Assembly: GCA_903930665.1 (NCBI GenBank)
Contig: CAIYZI010000136.1
Span: forward strand, 1-13,543
Reading direction: 5' to 3'
From: an uncultured beta proteobacterium
GTDB taxonomy: Bacteria > Pseudomonadota > Gammaproteobacteria > Burkholderiales > Burkholderiaceae
Length of the DNA stretch: 13,543 nucleotides
Shown: in pieces, positions 1-6,066 of the stretch
Numbering within the stretch: position 1 is the stretch's first letter
Layout: every line of letters starts with the position of its first letter
Translations under genes and position numbers: made by a program
Notes under the pieces: generated by a model
Told to the model about the DNA's origin: nothing
Seen by the model: the letters and a program-made list of their open reading frames with translations, nothing else
The model's database searches: none

Positions 1-35
1 AATACAACCGATGTTTACCTTCTGAGGTCAGAAAA

Positions 36-72
36 GCAAAAAGGCTTCTGAGTCAATTGACCTAGAAGCCTT
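36..72 (-). terminator. Displaced copy of the tRNA-fMet terminator
   Basis: A 9-bp perfect stem (AAGGCTTCT at 41-49 with AGAAGCCTT at 64-72) encloses a 14-base loop. On the minus strand it is followed by a T-rich run (TTTTTGCTTTT), the form of a Rho-independent terminator. In the empty chromosome it would terminate tRNA-fMet. Here it would stop transcription leaving the element leftward. Confidence 0.7.
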
Positions 73-80
73 CTACTGTT

Positions 81-130
<50 letters not shown>

Positions 131-224
131 ATATAATGGCATTTCTCAACATTCCCATTTATTCCTAAAAACGACTAAACCATTGTATTTATTGGTTTTA
201 TTGAGTTTTTCAATATTTCAAGTG

Positions 225-254
225 TTGCTTTGTATTCCTTTATATTGCTATTAT
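225..254 (+). promoter_or_regulatory. Candidate integrase promoter
   Basis: TTGCTT (225-230) and TATTAT (249-254) with an 18-base spacer are acceptable sigma-70 boxes upstream of the integrase. The predicted start of transcription, near 261, falls inside the candidate integrase arm site at 259-277, so bound integrase could repress its own promoter. This is inference from sequence only. The rest of 131-258 is AT-rich and shows no gene. Confidence 0.3.
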
Positions 255-258
255 TGGG

Positions 259-277
259 TTACATGGGGGTTACATGA
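259..277 (+). promoter_or_regulatory. Candidate left arm-type integrase site
   Basis: Two TTACATG heptamers lie 11 bp apart (259-265 and 270-276). The 19-bp block matches 13390-13408 near the other end of the element at 18 of 19 positions, in the same orientation. Paired short repeats about one helical turn apart, at both ends of an element just inside the att repeats, are the usual form of arm-type sites for the N-terminal domain of a tyrosine recombinase. No other copy of the pair is seen in the window. Confidence 0.5.
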
Positions 278-298
278 TGACTTTTGGGAAAAATCGGG

Positions 299-1654
299 AT
301 GAAGGATAAGGAAAACTTTACGGCTGGCAGAGTCGCAGCATTTAAATGCGAATTAGGCAAAAGTCAGTCAATCCTATGGGACGGTAAAGTTGCTGGCTTG
401 GGTCTGAGGGCCACCCCTTCGGGCGCGAAATCCTATATTTTCCAGACCAAGCTTCACGGTAGCACCTTGCGCACTACCATTGGCGATATTCATACCTACT
501 CTATTGAGGGGGCTCAGAAAGAGGCTAGAAGGCTAAAAGTATTAACTGACCAAGGCATTGACCCTAGAGCCTTAGACAGGCAGAAGAAAGAGGCCGAAGT
601 CACTAGAAAGGCTGAGCTCAGAATTAAAGAGCTCTTAGTGTATGAGGCTTGGACTGAATACCTTGACTATCAAAAAGACAAAATGAAGCGCCCCCATATT
701 GAGCGAGGTAAGAAGTGGGGTGATAGACATCTTAAAGACCATGAAAGCCTTGCGCAAGCTGGCGGTCAATTTAAAAAACGTGGTCATGGATTGACCAAGC
801 AAGGCGTTTTATTCCCACTGATGACAAAGAAGCTTATTGAAATATCTTCTGAACTCTTGATTGAGTGGCAAAAGGTTGAGGCGCAGACAAGAGCTAATAA
901 TGCGCGCCAAGGTTTTGAAATGTTTAGGGCCTTTTGGCGCTGGTGCTCAATTCGTCCTGAGTATGCAAACCTTATTGATGTGAATGCAGTAGAAAGCAAA
1001 GAGCTACGCGATGAAGTGCCAAGCCGTAAGAGTAAGCGCTTCGATGTTTTGGACCGCGCCCAATTAAAACCATGGTTTAGTGCGGTTACTTCGCTTAACA
1101 GTTCGGTAGCTAAGGCCTATTTACAAGCCTTAATTCTGACAGGCGCAAGGCGCGAGGAAATGGCAAACCTGCAATGGGCTGATGTTGATTTTCAATGGGG
1201 CGCGATATGGCTTAAAGATAAAGTAGTCGAGGAAGGTAGAAAAATTCCACTCACCCCTTACTTAAAAAGTCTGATTGAGAATCTACCAAGGCGCAATCAA
1301 TGGGTATTTAGTAGTCCGACCTCAAAAGAAGGCAGATACACCGACCCCAGCGTTGCGCACCATCGCGCTTTAAGCCTTGCAGAGCTTCCTCCTGTAACCA
1401 TCCACGGATTGCGCCGTACCTTTGCTTCATTGGCTGAGTGGGTAGAAATGCCTGTGGGGATTGTTGCGGAAATCATGGGTCATAAACCCAGTGCAACGGC
1501 TGAGAAACACTATAAATCACGCCCCCTTGAGTTACTAGGGATTTGGCATACCAAGTATGAGGCATGGATTTTGGAGCAGGCAGGCATTGAATTTAAGCCT
1601 CAGGAGGGCGCGCAATTACTTAAAGTGGTTGGCGGTACTTCTGCCCAGACATAA
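299..1654 (+). CDS. int: DUF4102-type tyrosine recombinase (integrase)
   Basis: This integrase of 451 residues should insert and excise the element at the tRNA-fMet 3' end. The N-terminal ~80 residues look like the DUF4102 arm-binding domain (WDGKVAGLGLRATPSGAKSY). A helical core-binding domain occupies about residues 110-235, and the C-terminal catalytic domain follows. Catalytic residues seen are Arg284 in TGARREE, His369 and Arg372 in HGLRRTF, His395 in MGHKP and Tyr405 in KHYKS; a lysine near 308 fits the beta-hairpin position. The length is normal for the family, and nothing is broken. The in-frame TTG at 284 is an alternative start, but ATG 299 has a GGGA about 9 bases upstream and suits the family's N terminus. 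It is the first gene inside attL and reads into the element, at the end opposite the intact tRNA. Confidence 0.93.
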   Translation: MKDKENFTAGRVAAFKCELGKSQSILWDGKVAGLGLRATPSGAKSYIFQTKLHGSTLRTTIGDIHTYSIEGAQKEARRLKVLTDQGIDPRALDRQKKEAEVTRKAELRIKELLVYEAWTEYLDYQKDKMKRPHIERGKKWGDRHLKDHESLAQAGGQFKKRGHGLTKQGVLFPLMTKKLIEISSELLIEWQKVEAQTRANNARQGFEMFRAFWRWCSIRPEYANLIDVNAVESKELRDEVPSRKSKRFDVLDRAQLKPWFSAVTSLNSSVAKAYLQALILTGARREEMANLQWADVDFQWGAIWLKDKVVEEGRKIPLTPYLKSLIENLPRRNQWVFSSPTSKEGRYTDPSVAHHRALSLAELPPVTIHGLRRTFASLAEWVEMPVGIVAEIMGHKPSATAEKHYKSRPLELLGIWHTKYEAWILEQAGIEFKPQEGAQLLKVVGGTSAQT

Positions 1655-1672
1655 GAATATTGAATAAATTAC

Positions 1673-1708
1673 TTGTTAACTGTTAACTTACACGCTACAC
1701 TATAACCA
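1673..1708 (+). promoter_or_regulatory. higBA promoter with GTTAAC operator-like repeat
   Basis: TTGTTA (1673-1678) and TACACT (1696-1701) are separated by exactly 17 bases. GTTAAC occurs twice, one base apart (1675-1680 and 1682-1687), forming a 13-bp palindrome over the -35 box. That position suits autorepression by HigA, which is usual for higBA operons. Transcription would begin close to the toxin ATG at 1709, leaving almost no leader. Confidence 0.5.
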
Positions 1709-1987
1709 ATGATTAAATCATTCAAGCACAAGGGCCTAGAAATCTTCTTCCTCACGGGAAGTAAAGAGGGGATTCAAGCCCACCATGCAAAGAAGTTGCA
1801 AATACTGTTAACGGCTTTAAACAATGCTAAGGATGAAAACGATATGCGGGCTCCGGCTTGGAATCTTCATCTACTATCCGGAAATTTGGATAAGCATTGG
1901 TCGGTTTCAGTTAATGGCAATTGGCGAATGACATTCAGATTTGAGAGCGATGATGTCGTTTTGGTCAATTATCAGGATTACCACTAA
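1709..1987 (+). CDS. higB: HigB/RelE-family toxin
   Basis: This 92-residue protein matches the HigB branch of the RelE/ParE toxins, which are ribosome-dependent mRNA interferases that cleave messages in the A site. Family features seen include the start MIKSFKHKGLE, the block LLSGNLDKHWSVSVNGNWRMTFRF (residues about 55-78) with basic and aromatic residues of the active face, and the C-terminal tyrosine-histidine ending DYH. Length is normal and the gene appears intact. It is followed after 5-11 bases by the antitoxin gene, in the toxin-first order typical of higBA. No Shine-Dalgarno is visible and the predicted transcript starts almost at the ATG, so leaderless translation is possible. Confidence 0.9.
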   Translation: MIKSFKHKGLEIFFLTGSKEGIQAHHAKKLQILLTALNNAKDENDMRAPAWNLHLLSGNLDKHWSVSVNGNWRMTFRFESDDVVLVNYQDYH

Positions 1988-1998
1988 GGGGAATGAAT

Positions 1999-2292
1999 AT
2001 GGGGGATATGCATAATCCGGCGCATCCTAGTGAAGTGTTGCGGGAATGGATGCCCGAAAATTTAACAGTAACGGATGCGGCTGAGCAATTGAAAGTTTCG
2101 CGCCCAACTTTTTCTAAGATATTGAATGGAAAAGCGGGAATCTCTGCGGACATGGCGCTCAGGCTATCTGCATGGCTTGGCACTTCGCCAGACTTGTGGC
2201 TTGGTATGCAGTTGCAATGGGACCTATGGCAAGCCAAGAAAGGCCGCATTCCAAAAATTAAGCGTTTAGTCGTGAACGGCAAAGAGGCTTAG
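1999..2292 (+). CDS. higA: HigA antitoxin, XRE-type HTH
   Basis: This is the antitoxin partner of HigB. It binds and neutralises the toxin and, as a dimer, represses the operon. The opening HNPAHPSEVLREWM is the HigA family signature. The XRE helix-turn-helix lies at about residues 23-60 (LTVTDAAEQLKVSRPTFSKILNGKAGIS), followed by MALRLSAWLGTSPDLWLGMQ and a short basic tail. ATG 1999 is preferred over ATG 1993 because AGGGGA (1987-1992) then sits six bases upstream; from 1993 it would abut the start codon. It lies between higB and the antidote-like gene at 2295, almost certainly in one transcript. Confidence 0.9.
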   Translation: MGDMHNPAHPSEVLREWMPENLTVTDAAEQLKVSRPTFSKILNGKAGISADMALRLSAWLGTSPDLWLGMQLQWDLWQAKKGRIPKIKRLVVNGKEA

Positions 2293-2294
2293 CT

Positions 2295-2558
2295 ATGGGC
2301 GGGCGCGATAAAAACTATGGAGATTCTTTACTCCCTTCGTTTGCTAATCCAACAGAGGCGGCGGCCTATTTGGATGCCGTCATGGAGTTGGAGGATAAAG
2401 AGGCTCTATTGGTTTCGTTGCGTCATGTAGCCAAGGCAAAAGGGATGGTGGAAATTGATTCTTTAGCTGAGGGCGGTAATCCAACGCTAGACACCATGAA
2501 CAGAATCTTGCACTCAGTCGGTTTACGGCTGAGCGTGGCAGTAGCAAGGTGGCGGTAA
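2295..2558 (+). CDS. Antidote-like protein lacking HTH recognition segment
   Basis: This 87-residue product begins two bases after higA and should be translationally coupled to it. NPTEAAAYLDAVMELEDKEALLVSLRHVAKAKGM (about residues 18-51) and GNPTLDTMNRILHSVGLRLSV (about 61-81) match the two halves of the 'addiction module antidote protein' family (HigA2-like, TIGR02684). In that family they are normally joined by a helix-turn-helix of the form ARETGLSREGLYKAL. Here that linker is replaced by only VEIDSLAEG, a loss of roughly 11-13 residues that removes the recognition helix without breaking the frame. No matching second toxin follows. It may be a degenerate antidote, or one that binds a toxin but not DNA. 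Confidence 0.7.
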   Translation: MGGRDKNYGDSLLPSFANPTEAAAYLDAVMELEDKEALLVSLRHVAKAKGMVEIDSLAEGGNPTLDTMNRILHSVGLRLSVAVARWR

Positions 2559-2586
2559 GGGAGCCTAACCCTATAACAGGTAAAGC

Positions 2587-2620
2587 GATAGAGGTAAGTT
2601 GTTCAGAACTCACCCCTATC
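2587..2620. repeat. Imperfect stem-loop between antidote-like gene and next gene
   Basis: Arms of 14 bases (2587-2600 and 2607-2620) pair at 12 of 14 positions around a 6-base loop. No T-run follows on either strand, so it is not a clear terminator. It sits in the 98-bp gap before the gene at 2657 and could be an operator, an mRNA-processing site or a weak transcription pause. Confidence 0.4.
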
Positions 2621-2656
2621 TAACCACAATGCATCACTTGAAAAGGAGCCTGCATC

Positions 2657-3106
2657 ATGGCTAAGATTGATTTTAAAGAGAATGGTGGCAAAGGGTTGGA
2701 AGGCAGCAAAATAGGGGCTCAGGGGAAACATGAGAGCGCCGAAAAGAAGCAGCCCATTATCGTGGGCCCGTTTTCACCCGCTAAAGCATTGCTTCAAATG
2801 GTGGATAAATTTGGAGACCAGCTATCTGAAGAGGATTTATTGAATCTAGATGTTGACCAATGGTATTCAAGTAGTTTTGCAGAACAATGGGCCGAGGCAA
2901 CCAAAAATCTCTCCTTATTCATTGCTGACGACCATCATAGAGCAGATAGTGGCGAGAGGTATATTGGCTCTTATTCCACCCCCAACCAAGCGACACCCAA
3001 TTTACTTTTATTGATTAGTCGAGCCTTCGAGGATATTGATTGCTTAATGCAGCTCAATCAAGTTACTCAAGAGCGTATTTGTGAGCTAAAAGGAACTTTG
3101 CTATGA
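2657..3106 (+). CDS. Hypothetical protein, 149 aa
   Basis: I do not recognise this protein. A good Shine-Dalgarno (AAGGAG, 2643-2648) precedes the ATG. The first ~30 residues are lysine- and glycine-rich and probably disordered. A predicted helical region follows (FSPAKALLQMVDKFGDQLSEEDLLNLDVDQWY), then an acidic/histidine stretch IADDHHRADSGERY near residues 89-102 and a leucine-rich helical end (LLLLISRAFEDIDCLMQLNQ). No signal peptide or membrane segment is seen. Its last four bases overlap the next gene (ATGA), so the two are probably cotranslated. Confidence 0.75.
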   Translation: MAKIDFKENGGKGLEGSKIGAQGKHESAEKKQPIIVGPFSPAKALLQMVDKFGDQLSEEDLLNLDVDQWYSSSFAEQWAEATKNLSLFIADDHHRADSGERYIGSYSTPNQATPNLLLLISRAFEDIDCLMQLNQVTQERICELKGTLL

Positions 3107-3303
3107 GCGCTAAATTTGTGGTTAGGATTACTCAGCCTATTGCACATCCAAGAATTAATATTCAAGCTGGAGATGAGCTTCTAATTGACAAAGGTATCCC
3201 CGCTAAAGCGGGAGACCTAGTTTTATGCGGCTCTCAAGTTGATTTTTGGGATGGCATAAAAAATATCCAAGGTGTTGTAACTAAGGTAATGAGGAACTGC
3301 TAG
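3103..3303 (+). CDS. Small beta-rich hypothetical protein, 66 aa
   Basis: The start overlaps the previous stop by 4 bp, with AAAGGA upstream, indicating translational coupling. The protein is short and beta-strand rich. AGDELLIDKGIPAKAGDLVLCG (about residues 22-43) resembles the beta-barrel strands of LexA/S24-type domains (the 'GD.ll.....GDLVL' pattern). It has no catalytic serine/lysine pair and is far shorter than a peptidase, so this is only a fold-level suggestion. Function unknown. Confidence 0.65.
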   Translation: MSAKFVVRITQPIAHPRINIQAGDELLIDKGIPAKAGDLVLCGSQVDFWDGIKNIQGVVTKVMRNC

Positions 3304-3407
3304 ACAGCTTCAAAGATAAGGCGCAAGGCTAGGCAATGCAAGCCGAAAAGCGGCACTTCCACCGCCTGCCCCGCGCCCCTACTGGAAGAATGCAAGGGAA
3401 GATTGCA

Positions 3408-4073
3408 ATGGGTGTCAAAAAAAATAAAGCGCCGACGCTAAAAGAAATTAACGCAGCGAATAAAGCGTTTTGGGATAGCGGATATAAGGCGCTGGATTCA
3501 AACGGTTTGCCTAATTTAAAAGACGCTGAGAGTTACAACCCAAGGTCTGCGATGACAATCAATCAATTTGTAGATGAGGCAATCAATGAGTTAGGTCAGT
3601 TGGCTAAAAATCCACTGATTGCAGAGGGCGATTTAGCCCAAGATAGATTAAAAAAACTCCATAAAGCGCTTAGCAATTTGCAAAATGATTGCAATGACTT
3701 ATATGCTTTCGTAGATGCTATGAAGGTGATTGGATGGCTCTATTGCAAGGCTGGGATTGACTTGGAGGTAATTAAGAATCAGGGGCGCTCTGAGGCTGAG
3801 TTCAAAAGAAAGAGTGAAAACTCCAAAGGCGGCAAGAATAAAAATGAGGCGTTAAAAGCCTATCTTGAATCCATCATTCCCGATTACGCTGGGCAACATA
3901 TCGATGCAGTTCTGAATAATATCTATATGGCAGTCAAAAGTTATGCAAAAGATAATGGATTGCCGCCGCTATCAAGCACCATTAAGAAAAAGAAAACCAG
4001 TTTCACTTACGGCATGGAGACGCTCAAAGGCTGGATTAAATCTTCTTCAAACAATCAAATTAAATTCGACTAA
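3408..4073 (+). CDS. Hypothetical protein, 221 aa
   Basis: I do not recognise this soluble, lysine-rich, probably all-helical protein. Starts at 3336 and 3390 are also in frame, but ATG 3408 has the best ribosome site (AAGGGAAG at 3394-3401, about 6 bases away), and the residues between 3336 and 3408 look like translated leader (HFHRLPRAPTGRM). Visible blocks are TLKEINAANKAFWDSGYKAL at the N terminus, a helical centre (LKKLHKALSNLQNDCNDLYAFVDAMKVIGWLY), a lysine-rich linker (KRKSENSKGGKNKNEALK) and a helical C-terminal part ending KGWIKSSSNNQIKFD. It is the last gene before the control region at 4074. Confidence 0.7.
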   Translation: MGVKKNKAPTLKEINAANKAFWDSGYKALDSNGLPNLKDAESYNPRSAMTINQFVDEAINELGQLAKNPLIAEGDLAQDRLKKLHKALSNLQNDCNDLYAFVDAMKVIGWLYCKAGIDLEVIKNQGRSEAEFKRKSENSKGGKNKNEALKAYLESIIPDYAGQHIDAVLNNIYMAVKSYAKDNGLPPLSSTIKKKKTSFTYGMETLKGWIKSSSNNQIKFD

Positions 4074-4221
4074 TAGACCCAAAGTACTTCAAGTCGAAAA
4101 TTCTTCGCATGAAATCTGACCTCAAGTACTTCTAGTCGGATTTAGTGATTGAAGCAATGAAACATGATGAATAAATTAGTTATGTACCGAGATTTTCGGG
4201 GATACATAGGAGTTAATCATC
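4074..4221 (+). promoter_or_regulatory. Control region upstream of the AlpA-like operon
   Basis: This gap holds several regulatory-looking elements. A 15-bp direct repeat (4082-4096 and 4124-4138, 14 of 15 identical, 42 bp apart) is built on the palindrome AAGTACTT. A plausible promoter follows: TTGAAG (4149-4154), 17 bases, TAAATT (4172-4177). An interrupted palindrome covers the predicted start point (4181-4208: TATGTA...TACATA, with inner CCGA...TCGG). The ribosome site AGGAG (4208-4212) then leads to ATG 4222. Repeats 42 bp apart lie on the same face of the helix. I infer an activator or cooperative repressor at the direct repeats and a local repressor at the palindrome. Confidence 0.5.
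4181..4208. repeat. Interrupted palindrome at the AlpA-like gene promoter
   Basis: TATGTA (4181-4186) pairs with TACATA (4203-4208), and CCGA (4187-4190) pairs with TCGG (4196-4199). It covers the predicted transcription start and abuts the ribosome site, so it could act as an operator or as an mRNA hairpin limiting translation. Confidence 0.5.
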
Positions 4222-4413
4222 ATGGAATTACAAAAAGTATTAACCACCCAAGAGTTTGCGGATACTCTTAAATGCTCGCCCAAAACTGTCCGAAAAAATT
4301 ACTGTCTTAGTGGCGTTTGCTATGGCATCAAACCTTTAAAAGTAGGGGCGAGACTTTTATGGCCTAGCGCCGAAGTTGCCAAGCTCTTAAATGGCGAGGC
4401 GGTGTCTGCATGA
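4222..4413 (+). CDS. AlpA/excisionase-like small HTH protein
   Basis: This 63-residue MerR-like winged-helix protein is of the HTH_17 type used by AlpA regulators and recombination directionality factors. LTTQEFADTLKCSPKTVRKNY (residues about 7-27) is the helix-turn-helix, and PLKVGARLLWPSAEVAKLLNGE (about 38-59) forms the wing and closing helix. The typical 'tvRr...gnrllwp..dV..ll' pattern is clear. Proteins of this size commonly trigger excision or activate transcription in Gram-negative integrative elements and PICI-type satellites. A repeat-rich control region precedes it, and its stop overlaps the next gene by 4 bp. Confidence 0.8.
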   Translation: MELQKVLTTQEFADTLKCSPKTVRKNYCLSGVCYGIKPLKVGARLLWPSAEVAKLLNGEAVSA

Positions 4414-4811
4414 ATCTCCACCAAATAAAAAAGCCTGAGGCCGTTGACGCGGCTCAGGCTCATGACTACATAGAAGAACAATCTAGTCTAGATTCTAATC
4501 GTATTAAGCCTTTTGTGGGGACTAATAACCCGCGCCGGATTCGCGCCCTCATTGCCCTGGTTTACCGCGATTGCGTAAGCCGGGAAGATTTGGACAGGTT
4601 GGCTGGATGCACCAACTCACCTGACTTGGTTGCTCAACTCAAAAAGCGATGCGGTCTAGACATTCAGATGCGCGAGGTTCACACCAAAGACCGTGATGGG
4701 CGCTCTACCTGGTTCGGTGTTTACTCTCTTGCAATTGAGGATAAATACCGAGTTAGGCAATGGCTCGTAAATGCGGGCCATGCTGAAAGGGCTCAATATG
4801 GCTCAAGATAA
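4410..4811 (+). CDS. Phage/island helix-turn-helix protein
   Basis: This 133-residue protein starts inside the previous stop (ATGA overlap). NNPRRIRALIALVYRDCVSREDLDRLAGCTNSPDLVAQLKKRCGLDI (about residues 39-85) is a winged-helix-like module of a kind commonly seen in betaproteobacterial prophages and islands beside replication genes. It is followed by TKDRDGRSTWFGVYSL, which probably forms the wing. The exact function of this family is not established to my knowledge; regulation of the replication module or primosome loading is possible. The next gene begins within its last 14 bases. Confidence 0.7.
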   Translation: MNLHQIKKPEAVDAAQAHDYIEEQSSLDSNRIKPFVGTNNPRRIRALIALVYRDCVSREDLDRLAGCTNSPDLVAQLKKRCGLDIQMREVHTKDRDGRSTWFGVYSLAIEDKYRVRQWLVNAGHAERAQYGSR

Positions 4812-5526
4812 GCACGAGCGCGGATTCATGGCTAAAGCTGCGGTGAAAGACCTAGCCAAGCCTAAGAAACAATCTGAGCCATTCGTAATGCTGCCCTTTG
4901 AAGTAATCAGCTCATCCGCCTATGCAAGTATTGGAGGTAGTGCTGCAAAGCTTTTAATCGAATTGGTTTACGTTTATTACGGCTCGAATAATGGCTCGCT
5001 ATGGATTTCGCCCAAAAGGTTAACTGAGCGTGGATTCTCCAAAAGCACGGCAATTAGAGCTTACAAAGAGTTGCTAATTCATGGCTTCGTCTTCATGACT
5101 AGAAAGGGCGGGAATCAAAAAGGCGGGTGCTCTTGGTTTGCCCTTACTTGGCTACCAATTAATAAAACCGCAGGTATGGATTTAACTTGCTACGAAAGCA
5201 AAAAGTTTCTTAAGTTCATTCCTCAAGAAAAAAATAGCCGTGTCAATTTGAATCCTGCATGGTGTCATTTTGACGCCACCTCAAAAAGTGATTCATCAAA
5301 AAGGAATATTAAGAAATCCAAATCAATATCCCTTGACCTCTCAAATTCAAGTCGGGTAGGTGTCATTTTGAACCCCTTAATAGATATAGCCATCTATAGG
5401 GATGGAATTCTCCAAGACCAACCACTAGCCAACTCACAAAATTGGATTGCAAGAGACCAGGCACGCCTAAAAGAAATTGGCCTTGCTGGGCGCGAATGCT
5501 ACCAAGCCCCCGCAAAGCTTCATTAA
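4798..5526 (+). CDS. Winged-helix replication-initiator-like protein
   Basis: This 242-residue protein resembles the plasmid/phage replication proteins (HTH_36-like) found in many integrative elements. After a basic leader, FVMLPFEVISSSAYASIGGSAAKLLIELVYVYYGSNNGSLWIS and the recognition segment LTERGFSKSTAIRAYKELLIHGFVFMTRKGG (about residues 29-107) form the winged helix, followed by WFALTWLPI. The C-terminal part is serine/lysine-rich and low in structure. ATG 4798 is chosen because GAAAGG (4785-4790) lies about 7 bases upstream; 4771 and 4828 are alternatives. It overlaps the preceding gene by 14 bp. The 3' half of the gene holds three DNA repeats that may be its own binding sites. Confidence 0.65.
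   Translation: MAQDKHERGFMAKAAVKDLAKPKKQSEPFVMLPFEVISSSAYASIGGSAAKLLIELVYVYYGSNNGSLWISPKRLTERGFSKSTAIRAYKELLIHGFVFMTRKGGNQKGGCSWFALTWLPINKTAGMDLTCYESKKFLKFIPQEKNSRVNLNPAWCHFDATSKSDSSKRNIKKSKSISLDLSNSSRVGVILNPLIDIAIYRDGILQDQPLANSQNWIARDQARLKEIGLAGRECYQAPAKLH
5240..5375. repeat. Three iteron-like repeats inside the rep-like gene
   Basis: Copies at 5240-5255, 5262-5277 and 5360-5375 share the form GTGTCA(A/T)TTTGA with a CC end. Copies 1 and 3, and copies 2 and 3, match at 14 of 16 positions. Copies 1 and 2 are 22 bp apart, about two helical turns. Copy 2 is read in a different codon phase (WCHFDA) from copies 1 and 3 (RVNLNP, GVILNP), so the similarity is kept at DNA level and not by protein repetition. 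The interval between copies 2 and 3 is AT-rich. An origin embedded in the initiator gene, as in lambda O, is a reasonable inference. Confidence 0.45.
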
Positions 5527-5563
5527 CAAACTAATAATCAATTTATAGACAAAGGAATAAAAA

Positions 5564-6049
5564 ATGACTCAAACAGAAATCGCAGGCCAACAGTACCGCA
5601 TGAATAAACTCAGCCCCTTATCTCAGTTTCATGTAAGCCGACGCATCGCACCCGTGTTGCCAACTTTGATACCAATATTCGTAAAGCTCACCAAGGATGC
5701 ATCAGTCTCAAAAGACCTTATTGGGCTGGCAGAGTTATTGACCCCATTCATGGATTATTTAGCGGGGCTTTCTGACGAAGATGGGGAATTTATTTTAAAT
5801 AGCTGCCTAGCAGTAGTTCAACGCGAGCATATGGGCAACTGGACCCTTGTATGGAACACTCAAAGCAAGGTGTGCATGTTTGAAGATATGGATTTAGGGG
5901 TTATGGTCATGCTAACCCTTCAAGTCATGCAGGACAGTCTAAGCAAATTTATCAATACCGTATTCACCGCGCAAATGTCCGGTGAGAAATTAAGCCCCAC
6001 CATGATTGCGGATAGCTTTCTCAACTCAGCAATACCAACCGCAATTTAA
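5564..6049 (+). CDS. Phage tail assembly chaperone-like protein
   Basis: This 161-residue protein has the look of the tail-assembly chaperones encoded just before the tape-measure gene in contractile and Mu-like phages. MNKLSPLSQFHVSRRIAPVLPTLIPIF (about residues 13-39) is the recognisable N-terminal block, followed by helical LIGLAELLTPFMDYLAGLSDEDGEFILNSCL, a hydrophobic centre with no signal peptide, and GEKLSPTMIADSF near the end. The assignment rests on this pattern and on its position 17 bp before a clear tape-measure gene. The chaperone would coat the tape-measure protein in the cytoplasm until tail tube subunits polymerise. It starts 37 bp after the rep-like gene with AAAGGA upstream. 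The host of helper functions (tube, sheath, baseplate) is absent here. Confidence 0.65.
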   Translation: MTQTEIAGQQYRMNKLSPLSQFHVSRRIAPVLPTLIPIFVKLTKDASVSKDLIGLAELLTPFMDYLAGLSDEDGEFILNSCLAVVQREHMGNWTLVWNTQSKVCMFEDMDLGVMVMLTLQVMQDSLSKFINTVFTAQMSGEKLSPTMIADSFLNSAIPTAI

Positions 6050-6066
6050 GAGGGAGGGAAAACAAA

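Noticed and set aside
3199..3212. Palindrome CCCGCT-AA-AGCGGG as a terminator or operator
   Set aside because: It lies inside the 66-aa coding sequence, has a 2-base loop and no T-run; probably coding coincidence.
3342..3354. Hairpin GCCG...CGGC before the 221-aa gene as a riboswitch
   Set aside because: A single short stem in a GC-rich leader; no recognisable riboswitch core.
5794..5800. TTTAAAT slippery heptamer in correct phase in the tail-chaperone-like gene, suggesting a programmed -1 frameshift as in many tail chaperones
   Set aside because: The -1 frame meets TAG immediately after the slip, so no extended product could form; the site is also mid-gene, not near the 3' end where such shifts occur.
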